Assembly: GCA_954871525.1 (NCBI GenBank)
Contig: OX940861.1
Coordinates: 34,795,201-34,859,200 of the forward strand
Source of the DNA: Parietaria judaica
Lineage: Eukaryota > Streptophyta > Magnoliopsida > Rosales > Urticaceae
Direction of reading: 5' to 3'
Length of the DNA: 64,000 bases
Numbering within the stretch: the first letter of the stretch is position 1; every line of letters starts with the position of its first letter. Positions 34,672 to 44,361 of this stretch are shown here, one piece after another. The notes beneath the pieces were generated by a model, which saw only the letters and a program-made list of their open reading frames with translations, did not search any database and was not told the DNA's origin. The position numbers and the translations under genes were made by a program.

Positions 34672-37600
34672 CTAAATCAAACAGAGGAATGAACTTACTA
34701 TTAGAGTTTTAATAACCCCTAGACAGTCCGATTGGATGCGAATCTTTGACCACTCTTGGTCATACGCCAATTCTACCCCACGGCGAATAGCAGAAGCCTC
34801 TGCAAGTTGGGGAGACAAACCATGCCTATGGAAATTAATTCCCGATGCAAGAACACGATTTTCATGGTTGCGAGCCACTAAACCGATGCCATAATTGTCC
34901 TCACGTCCATCAATCGCGGTGTTGACACAGATGTCAACACAACCTTCCTCGGGGGGCTTCCAGGCTGGAGCAGTTTGATCAATATCCTTCTTCTGATTTT
35001 CAGTTTTCTGCGCCTCATTAAATTCTGAAAGGTAGCTAAGCGCCCTTTCAACAATATCCAACTGGGACCTCTATTTGCTTCCATTCATCACATTATTCCT
35101 ATTATTCCATATTTGCCATAGGAGAAATGAGAACAATGCACACTCACCTGGGCTAAGAGATGTGAGAGTTGAGGCGATGAGACATAGAGGATCAACTCTT
35201 GGTTCAGACAGATCGAGAATACAACCCAACCCAGCTAGTTTCCAAATTTTCGACTGAATTTACAGCCCCAAAAGCAATGGCTAATTGTTTCCTGCTCAAG
35301 ACGGCAAAGAGGGCACCTCGTATCCATCTGAATTCCGCGGCGAGAAAGAATCGTACGAGTCGGTAAAACCTTTTTACAAACCCTTCATAAGTGGAGTTTA
35401 AATTTCGAAGGGTCATCAATCCTCCAAATCTTGCTCCACCAGGTCATTCTGTTGGCAGGTGAAGATGTTGAGCCAAGGTCATACGTCGAAGCGAAACCAA
35501 TACGATATCCGCTTTTAACCGAATACTCACCATTCGTAGAATAATGCCACATGATCGTGTCTCTTTGATCGTTGTTCGCCTAAGGAATGCTGAGAATGGC
35601 CGGGGCATGTGTAGGGAAAAACATTGCTCTAATGAGATATTCGTCCCACTGTCCCGAGGCCGTCTTCAGCTCACACACGTGCATGTTCCGAGGCAGGGGA
35701 GGGGGGGTCAAATAGACGGAAAGTGCTCAACCTCGGAATCCAATTTTCATTCAAGATATCCACATCTTCTCCATTGCCAACCCGCCAACGGGAGCCCGCT
35801 AAACATGGGAAGCAGACGAGCCTATCCCAGCTGACAGAGTATCCCCGTTAGGGAAATAACAAGCTGCAAAGACTTTGCCCACGAGCGAATTCCGCGAGAA
35901 AATCTTGATTAAAACATCCTATATCTCTAAATCCCAAGCCCCCCTCGAACTTGTTTCGACACATCTCAATCCATTTCGACCAGTGGATTTGCCGATTATT
36001 ACTAGTGTCTCCCCACCAGAAACCTGCACAGATTTTATGGATGTCTCCAATGAGACTGATCGGGAAACAGAAACAGCTCATGACGTAGGTTGGAATAGAT
36101 TGAAGAGCAGCCTTGATGAGAATCTCCCTTTCCGCTTGCGAGACTTTGGTTCCCCTCCAGCTCTTGACTTTGTTCCACACACGCTCCCTGACATAAACAA
36201 ACAAGTCTTTCTTCCGACGCCCAACAAAGGCCGGGAGACCGAGGTAGCGGATGTGGCACTCAGTTTTTTTAACCCCAAGGCAATTGGCAATCCGAATTCT
36301 TCTAACTTCGTCTACTTTTCCAAAGCACACGTCAGACTTGGTATAGTTAACCATCTGACCTGATGCCTTTTCGTAAATTCGCAAGTAGTCTCTGACTGTT
36401 CCAACTTCTTCATCCGATGCTCAGAAGAAGATGAGGCTGTCGACCGCAAAGAACATGACAAATCCATTAAGAATGTCACGCTCCTCTGCATCCCGAAGGA
36501 GACCTGAAGACCCTCTGAACAAAAAAAAGGAAAAGAAATGGAGACAAGGGATCCCCCTGATGTAGGCCTCTTTGCGGAATAACCCGGCCACGAATAAATC
36601 CATTAATGTTGAAAGCGAACGAGACCGACGTGACAAAACACATAATCTTATCGATCCATTCCATAGCGTAACCCAGACGTATCATAACCACCCGGAGGAA
36701 GGGCCATTAAACTCTGTCATAAGCCTTAGCCATATCGATCTTAAGGGCCGCACACTCCCCATTACCAAAACGACCTCGGCGCATCATATGGATTCCTTCA
36801 AATCCAATCATCACATTATCAAAGATCTGTCGGCCCCCCACAAAAGCACTCTGGTTCTCATAAATCGCCTAGTTCATTGTCGTTTTTAGGCGATCTGTGA
36901 GGCATCTTGAGACAATCTTATAAATAACATTGCAGAGACTAATAGGGTGGAAATCACTCACATTTTTTCCTTTTGGGATCTTAGGGATAAGGGTAATGGC
37001 TGTGTTGTTGAAGTCCAAAACAGTTCTCCCGTCATTCAGGATTTCAAGGCAAACCTTTGTCACCGTTTGGCCGATGATATCCTAGAACTTCTGGTAGAAA
37101 AGAGCCGGAAATCCATTAGGTCCAGGAGCTTTAATTGCTTCCATTGAGAAGACTACATCTTTCACATCTTGAGCCGTGAAAGAACTGAGAAGATAATTAA
37201 TCATTTCAGTCGAGATTTTGGGAGAAATTCCAACCAACCCCGCTTCAATGTCTTCTTCACTGGGTAGACTAGACGTGACAATGGTTCGAAAATAATCTGT
37301 TACAACCCTAGTCACCCCTTCATCTCCACTTTTCCAGACATCCGATTCATCGAAAAGGCCATCGATTCAAAAAAAAAATTCCGATGACCCGAGGCTCGTT
37401 GATGATGGAACTTCGATTTGATGTCTCCGTGCTTAAGCCAAGTCGCTCAACTTCGTTGGCGCCAAAATTATTTCTCTTTTTCAGTCAAGGAATCAAGTTG
37501 ACGCTCTTCTCTTCGGAAAGAATCGCAGTCCAACTCCTCATTCGTTGAAATTTTCCACGCCCCCACAGGTGGAGACCTTCACGACAGAGATTCAGCCTCT

Positions 37601-38351
37601 GATTAAGTTGCCAATTGCCCGGTCCCATGTGGGTTGAGTCTCAAGCCATTCGAATCACTTCTTCACACCCCTCGTTGAGCACCCAGGCTTCTTTAAAGAA
37701 GAATCTCCTTCGTCATCGCTTTCTATGATAGATATCTATCTCAAGAGCCCCCTTCGAGTTGAGAAGCAAAGGACGATGGTCTGAACTACAGAAGTCCAGA
37801 TGGTGCACAACGGCATTAGGAAAACGATCGACCGACTCAGAGGTGCCTAAACATCTATCAATTCTTTCTTCAACCGTTCTTGCGCCAACCTTTCGCCTCC
37901 GTGTTTAGGGTTCCCCAACATATCCCAAGTCATGTAAATCACACTCGTCTAAACATGTCCTGAAGTTATCGATCAAGTAAGGATCACGCGCGCAACCACC
38001 CTTAATTTCACTATCCGAGAGAACTTCATTAAGGTCACCTCCGCATAACCAAGGGCCCGGGTGCATAAATTGGAGGCGCCGAATCAACTCCCAAGAATGT
38101 TTCTGTTGACTAGAGACTGGATCACCGTATATGCCGGCAAATCTCCAATCATCTTCATCATCGCACTGGAGAACCCCTTCGATATGAAACTTAGAGAAGG
38201 ATCCTAACGAGAATTTTATAGAATCCCGCCAAAGAAACAGAAGACCCCGACTCATACCAACTCTATCAACGTCAAAGCATGATTCAATGCCAAGCCCTAC
38301 ACGGACTCTCTCATACTGGGAGCGAACCAACTTTGTTTCAGACAGAATGAT
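34672..38351 (-). pseudogene. LINE ORF2, 3' portion (endonuclease, RT, zf-RVT, RNase H)
   Basis: From right to left: the endonuclease remainder (37905-38351, SRGLLFLWRDSI, CGGDLNEVLSDSE); reverse transcriptase (35848-37315, [63 protein letters not shown]); a zf-RVT finger (35200-35420, RRGIQMDTRCPLC in part); and RNase H (34672-35061, YGIGLVARNHENRVLAS, LAEASAIRRGVELA). The polymerase box normally written FADD reads FAVD here, so a catalytic aspartate is lost. There are stops after QKF, after KTTMN, after AYDRV and elsewhere, and 37316-37904 is too degenerate to follow. Clearly dead. Confidence 0.85.
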
Positions 38352-39042
38352 TGTAGAGGGCGATTCTTACCGCCGTTCAGTCACAAAGATAATCGAAATA
38401 ATTAAATAATTATGGACAATACGAATATCTCTGATTTAGTATGATTCCGAGAGGACCCGGTTTCTTCCGTTTGATAGCTTGGACAATCGAAGATTACACA
38501 CTCTAACCCTTGGGAGATCAAGAATGCTATGAATAAGCAAACTCGAAGACTCAAGGATTTATTCTCTCAAACTCACGACAATAATGGATACTGAATACTG
38601 GAATAGATTTATGCTAGGTTTACATTCGTATTTATAGGTTTGAAGGTCTTCTAGAATATTCCTCAAATCTTGCTAGGGTTTCCTTCTGAATCGCTATGAT
38701 CGTAGTTGACCTTCCTTATATTTCGTTGGATATCCCACGAAATCTTTAACCGAATAAGCCAATCTTCCCTTCTTTCTCGCGATCTCGAATGAGTTCCTCT
38801 TTTAACGCGATTAGGCTTTCCCGAAGAGCTTTTCCTCGATGAACTTCCCTTTTCGCGACGAGATGTTGGGACGGCTTTATCGGATGCTGACTTCTCGTGG
38901 GCTTAGCTTGCTGGGCCTTAATTTCTTTATTCTTTCATGGGCTTGGGTTCTTCAAGCAATCCTCCTCTCGCTTTATGTCGTTTATTCCACAAACGACAAA
39001 GGGTGGTGTTAAGAAGAGATTTGACCAAATCTGACCTTAACA
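38352..39042 (-). repeat. 3' LTR of Tat element 1
   Basis: On the minus strand it runs TGTTAAGGTC to CCCTCTACA. The polypurine tract AAAATAGGGGACTAAC (complement of 39043-39058) lies directly upstream. A TATA-like word (TATAAATA) is at 38629-38636. Confidence 0.95.
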
Positions 39043-39459
39043 GTTAGTCCCCTATTTTATCGAGTGTGAAACAGTTTATAAAATAAACCAAAATTACTCC
39101 CCGACAAGGTTTATATCCGATGAGGATTTTCCCCGATGAAGTTATGCCTTCGAAGAGGACAATCCTCGAAGAGGTTTTTCCCTCGATGAGGGTTGTGTCC
39201 TTCGAGGACTCTTCCACTTCTTGCATGCTCACTGATGGCCTCGAGTTCCCACGTAGTGCTGACTGGGCGCGATTCTCCAGGCTGTCAGATCTTGGAAATC
39301 GTCGTCAATCATTTCGCATTAAATGCGGGGTTTTCTCGCACTCGAGTGCCTTCGGGCTTTGCAACGACTCTTTTGATCTTCACCGTTGGATGATTTCTCC
39401 CGCTTCGATCCTGGGCCATTGGATCCAAATGTGCCTCTTCAAATTTGCAAGATTTCCTC

Positions 39460-39466
39460 TATAAAT
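39460..39466 (+). promoter_or_regulatory. TATA box of the antisense gene in Tat element 1
   Basis: TATAAAT on the plus strand, 150 bp before the ATG at 39610 and outside the LTR. A similar word lies about 165 bp before the antisense ATG in Tat element 2. Confidence 0.55.
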
Positions 39467-39609
39467 TCAAACCTTGCCTTCGACTCAAACACTTTGTTTC
39501 AGACTTTCTCTCTAAACTCTCTCTGCAATTTTCTTTCTCGACTCTCTTCTTTTCAAGAAAAATCTTCAAACTTTCTTTCCGTTCACCCTCTTCTTTTCTG
39601 GTCAAGAAA

Positions 39610-42600
39610 ATGTCGAATCCGGGAAAGGTTTTCAAGACTCGATCGCCGAAGTCTATAATGACAGAGAAACATCTCGAGGATTTGAGGAAACACTACGTGG
39701 ACTCCAGTCCCTGTTACCTGCGTCTCCCTCAGTCCGGCGAGCTTGGCGACGAGCCCCCGGAAGGGTACATCACTCTTTACGAACACTTCTTCCGGTCGGT
39801 GGAACTGCACCTTCCACTGCCTCATCTCATCGTGTGCTTCCTCCATGCGTACAAGATGCCGATCAGTCAGGTCAGCCCTAATTCGCTTCGCCTTCTCGTC
39901 TGCACCATGGCCATCGCTCTTGAGCAGAAAGTGGCCCTGACCTTGGAGGATTTGATGCGGCTTTTCAAATGGTCGAAGAACTCGAAGAATCTGGGCCGGT
40001 TCTTCCTCTCCTCCGCCGCGGGTGTCCACGTCATCACCCACACGCCGAACAACGAGTCCGGGTGGGAGAATAGGTATTTCTTCGCGCATCTCGATCGTCA
40101 CACCCTTGGGCCGCATTGGGAGGCGCTTCCCACCAAGTGGGTCGGCGAGAAAGAAGTGCCGAGGTTCAGGCCCATCGCGAATAAAGAGGACGACGAGCGC
40201 TTCGCTGGGGTCGTTCGGGCTCTGCTGGAAAATCCTCGTCGGAATTGGACGACGGACTTCTTCGGGACCCGCGTTCAAGAGTCGGGACTCTATCAACTCT
40301 GCCACATCGTGGGTAAACCACCGGCATCTTTGTGGCCGGTTGGGTTCTGCCTCGAAGAGGTCAAAGATGTGGACCCTTCGTCCCCCGCTGTTCGGCAATC
40401 TTCTAAGCCGAAGAAGAGAATTCAAAAGTCCACCCGTGGATCATCGGAGCCACGGCAATGTCAAGGCCAAGATCCAGGACAAGGCCAAGATCCAGGACAA
40501 AGAGGTGGATCCTCCGATTCTCGTCGGGATCTATCGAAAAATGGCTTCTTGGGCATCGGCCCTCGGACTGGTGCTGACCGGTTTGTTTCAAGCGATAAAA
40601 CTCTTCCTCCGAAGAGCAGTTCGGAGAAGCGAACAAAACATAAGCACGACGCTGATGCTTCTCGCTCTTCGGGGGTATCGACTTCCTCGGGGACGACTCG
40701 CTCTCGGGACGCGCCTCGTCCTTCGGAGAGCCGTCGCGAACCCGAGACTCATACTTCTTCGCGGGCACCTCCTCGCGAGAAAGTCGTCTCGAAGAGGAAA
40801 ATTGCCGAAGAGGTACGCGACGCTCCTCCTCCGAAGAAGAACAAGACTTCCGAGTCATCTAAGGAGATCGATGCGACTCCTCCGGCTTCGGAGACTGTCA
40901 CCGTCGCTTCTCACGAGGGGACCGTTCTCGCCGGGGCGACCGCGTCGACCGTTCTTGCTTCGACTCCTCCGACCGAGGCCGGCGGAACCGTCGATGGGGC
41001 TCATGGGACCCCCCGTCCTTCTCCCACTTCTCGGGAGCGTTTCCGCTTTGATGATGACTTCATCGATTTAGGGTCGTCGCTGGACCTCTCGGCCTCCGAG
41101 GTAACATCTAGTTTTCCCTCTGCACTTTTCGCAATGTTCCCAAATTTCGTGTGTCTAATGGGTATGTATATGTATATTTTCTTCGTAGTTTCAGACTCCG
41201 GCTCGCGCCGACGCGCCTCCTTGCTTGGAGGTTTCTTCCTTAGCACCTCCCGCACCTACCGCGGAAAGACTTTCAGTCGCCGTTCCTACGGGTGACGAGG
41301 AGGGTTTGTTACCCGAAGAGGCACTTGATGCTGCCGACGCGCTCCTCGTCTTGGAGCCCGTCGGACGGCCCGGTGCTTCGGAGGGGGCTCCCCTACCTTC
41401 TGAATAGGTTTTGATCGAGGGCCACCCCGAAGGAGAGGATGGCCTTCTTGCGGACGTCATTCCTCCCGATGTTTCTACTCTTCCCGAAGTGCCTCGTCTG
41501 GAGGGCTCTTCGGAGCCGAACGACGATGCCGGTGCTTCTGGGGTTAACGCCTCTTCGTCCGACGATGTCGGGATTTCTCTTTCTCCGCTGCCGAAGTTTC
41601 TTCCCAACTCCGGACCAGGAGGTTTTTCTCTTCCTCCTTGGGAGCGATTTCCGGCAGTTCCTACTTCGGAGTCTCCGCCGGAAGAGTGGAAAGCATACTC
41701 GCTTCGGGTCCTTCGGGACCTGTTCTGGCCCGAACCTTCTCGGACTAACGGCTTGTCTCTGAGCGATGTCAGGGGTTATGGCCGGGCTGCCGCTACGCTT
41801 TTCCAGGCCCTCGCCCGCTTCAACACCGTTATTCTCGAAGAGAACATGAGCAGGGGCGAGAGCGCTCAGGAGATGAGCGACCTCCGAGCTAAGCTTGCCG
41901 ACACCGAATCGCACCTCGGGATTTCCGTCCTTGGGGAGCGAAAATATCGGGAAGCAGCCGAGCGGGCTTCCAATGAACTGGAGGTCGCGAGGGCCAAATT
42001 GGCGAAAGAGGTTTCGCTTCGCCAAACTCAGGAAAAAGAGCTCGCCGAGTGCCAGGCTAAAGCCGAAGCGGAGGTTGCGGCGCTGAAGGCCGAGTTGGAT
42101 GGGGAGCGTAGGCGTCACTCCATGATAGTGGAAAGCTACGAGAAGCATCTCGAGGCGAAGAAGTGGCGGCTGGCCAAAATCAGCGAGGCGGTGGGCGTAC
42201 CTGTCGAGCAGGAGAGCCGGCTCGCTTCTCGAGTGGCCTCGTGCCTGAAACGCCTCGGAAAGGAACTCGAGGTATCGCAGACAGAGGCGAAGTCTGAGCG
42301 CGAAGCGCGCCTACACCTCTTCGACCGGGCTCAAGATAAAGCGCAGCGCGCCTTGACGAGGTATAAGGCTCTTGAGGAGTCTATCAATTTTCATCGCCGC
42401 TCCGCCGCGTATGGGGCCAACGCTCGCCTTCTTGAGAAAGTTCCTCCTACGGCGACCATTGGGAGTCTTCTGCCTCGTCTTCCGAAGTATAAGACTTTGT
42501 TTGAGGAGAACGAGGCTAAGGCCCGCGAGCTGGATGACAGATCTCTCATCGATCCTAAATCTCCTCCGCTTACCCCTGGTGCTCCTTCTTCTGCTGGTAT

Positions 42601-42778
42601 CGATTGGGCGACCCGCTTCGTAGGTGGGGATGCCTCTTCGGCCTCCGATGGCCTTGATGAGTATGGTACCAACGACGGGGTCGTCACTTCCACCAACGGA
42701 GCGGTTGCCACCGAAGCGGTCGCCTCTACCGTCGAAGCGGTTACCAACGAAGCGGTAGGGGGGGAGGAAGTTTCTTAG
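39610..42778 (+). CDS. antisense gene A of Tat element 1 (PF04195-like, coiled coil)
   Basis: Runs opposite to gag-pol. Exon 1 is 39610-41100: MSNPGKVFKTRSPKS start, then a PF04195-like 'putative gypsy type transposon' region (LPLPHLIVCFLHAYKM, QVSPNSLRLLVCTMA, NRYFFAHLDRHTLG), a QGQDPGQ duplication and a Ser/Arg-rich basic segment. An 88-nt GT-AG intron (41101-41188) joins in phase to exon 2 (41189-42778). Exon 2 has an acidic Pro/Ala linker, one in-frame TAG (41405-41407), a WPEPSRTNGLSLSDVRGYG segment and a long coiled coil (about 41840-42360; SAQEMSDLRAKLADTE, QEKELAECQAKAEAEV). The upstream open frame from 39445 is probably leader. The function is unknown. Antisense ORFs occur in other Tat elements such as Grande. 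Confidence 0.7.
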
Positions 42779-42996
42779 GCCTTTTCTTATAGCTTTCCTA
42801 TGTACATTTATTTACACTGTCCTTTCTTTGTAACTCCTTCGACGGATTTTATTAATGAAAAGAACTTTCTTTATCTTTAAATTGTTTCTGTGCTTGTTGC
42901 TTCTCTTGTGTTCCTGTCATTACTTCCTGGCTAAACTTCTTTCCTCAGGGTGTCGAATTTTTCTATACCTCGGAACCACTGTTTTACTACGAGGAT

Positions 42997-43266
42997 ATGC
43001 TAGCTTCTTTCCTTGCGATTGACGAAGAACATCCCGCCATACTCGAGGAGTTTTTCCAAGATATGATAAGGCGTGCGGCTGCATCTCTTTCCGGAGTCAC
43101 GGACGACGAGACTCCCTTTAGTCCTTCTTCGGCCTACGTGATCGAATTTATGATGCTGAGGCCTGTAAATTATGCCGCCGTAGAAGATCTTCTTCGGGAC
43201 GTCCTCTCCGAGAATGGGGAGTTCGTCATAGAACAAATTGCCGATAGGGTTGTTCGGGAGGATTGA
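42997..43266 (+). CDS. antisense small ORF B of Tat element 1
   Basis: 89-codon frame, acidic, MLASFLAIDEEHPAILEEFF to VVRED; no known domain. The frame is open upstream to a strong-looking acceptor (CTTTCCTCAG, ending about 42948), giving GVEFFYTSEPLFYYED before the ATG. It may therefore be a 3' exon spliced to gene A, or a separate small gene. AATAAA follows at about 43331, which would suit a polyadenylation signal. Codon use and G/C content resemble gene A. Function not known. Confidence 0.45.
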   Translation: MLASFLAIDEEHPAILEEFFQDMIRRAAASLSGVTDDETPFSPSSAYVIEFMMLRPVNYAAVEDLLRDVLSENGEFVIEQIADRVVRED

Positions 43267-43404
43267 CCTTCCCCTGCTGTATCTGGATAGATTTGTATAA
43301 AGTATTGTATTTGTAACGAAGTTTTATCAATAAAATCTATGACTTTCGTACGCTATCGATGAAGTATGGGAGTATGTGTACTCCGCTTTTTTTTTTTTTT
43401 TTTT

Positions 43405-44090
43405 GGCGATGAGCTTGTCGGTGTGCACCGGGCTCTGTCGCGACGAAGTGCTTGGCACTGATTTGTCGGCGATGAGCTTGTCGGTATGCACCGGGCTCTG
43501 TCGCGATGTATCGATCGGAATTTGCGCCGGAGCGGCTTTGTATTTTCTTTGATTTATCGGCGATGAGCTTGTCGGTATGCACCGGGCTCTGTCGTGATGA
43601 AGTGCTTGGCACTGATTTGTCGGCGATGAGCTTGTCGGTATGCACCGGGCTCTGTCGCGATTAAGTGCTTGGCACTGATTTGCTGGCGATGAGCTTGTCG
43701 GTATGCACCGGGCTCTGTCGCGATGAAGTGCTTGGCACTGATTTGCTGGCGATGAGCTTGTCGGTATGCACCGGGCTCTGTCGCGACGAAGTGCTTGGCA
43801 CTGATTTGTCGGCGATGAGCTTGTCGGTATGCACCGGGCTCTGTCGCGATGTATCGATCGGAATTTACGCCGGAGCGGCTTTGTATTTTCTTTGATTTAT
43901 CGGCGATGAGCTTGTCGGTATGCACCGGGCTCTGTCGTGATGAAGTGCTTGGCACTGATTTGTCGGCGATGAGCTTGTCGGTATGCACCGGGCTCTGTCG
44001 CGATTAAGTGCTTGGCACTGATTTGCTGGCGATGAGCTTGTCGGTATGCACCGGGCTCTGTCGCGACGAAGTGCTTGGCACTGATCTCTT
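43405..44090. repeat. 63/91-bp minisatellite in Tat element 1, ten copies
   Basis: GGCGATGAGCTTGTCGGT recurs at 43405, 43468, 43559, 43622, 43685, 43748, 43811, 43902, 43965 and 44028. The usual period is 63 bp; two units are 91 bp because of an insert containing CGGAGCGGCTTTGTATTTTC. Variants show that a 343-bp block was itself duplicated. Long ORFs on both strands across it are artefacts of a 63-nt (21-codon) period. Tandem arrays between pol and 3' LTR are common in Tat elements. Confidence 0.95.
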
Positions 44091-44106
44091 TTTGTGATAC
44101 GTGTCT

Positions 44107-44277
44107 ATTTGAATCAGCGATAGAATATTGTCTTAAGAGACGAGCCTCGTTAAACCCTTCGAGTCCCCCAATGGGTGCGGCTCGCGAGGGAAGAGTACTC
44201 CATGTTGTATTGAATAAAGCCGGAGCCAATCGTGCGGATCCCGAACAAGTAGGGTCGGGAGTCCCCTGTTAAATAAA
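44107..44277 (-). repeat. LINE 3'-end fragment inside Tat element 1
   Basis: The minus strand here matches the 3' end of the host LINE (34350-34520): GAGTACTCTTC, then GGGGGACTCGAAGGGTTTAA followed by GAGGCTCGTC, against GAGTACTCTTC, GGGGGACTCGGAGGGTTAAA and GAGACTCATC. The LINE copy is diverged, so this is a separate 5'-truncated insertion or a captured piece, not part of the host LINE. No TSD was found. Confidence 0.75.
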
Positions 44278-44361
44278 CTTAAAATAAAATAGAAAGACTT
44301 AAGAAAAATAGAAAAGAAATCTTAACTAAAAAACGAAATCGTAAGGCGCCGATGACGTTCT

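Noticed and set aside
39583..40425. 280-codon minus-strand ORF inside the Tat spacer
   Set aside because: It mirrors the PF04195-like plus-strand gene; the plus frame has the recognisable domain, TATA box and intron, the minus frame has none.
40022..41071. 349-codon plus-strand ORF overlapping antisense gene A
   Set aside because: Other-frame shadow of a G/C-rich coding exon; composed of low-complexity Arg/Leu/Ser.
43337..43988. Long ORFs on both strands (102-144 codons) with repeats of QAHRRQISAKHF
   Set aside because: They are produced by the 63-bp minisatellite, whose period is a multiple of three; they are open on both strands and have no domain.
43405..44090. Regularly spaced repeats that could suggest a CRISPR array
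   Set aside because: Contiguous tandem units without unique spacers, inside a plant retrotransposon; it is a minisatellite.
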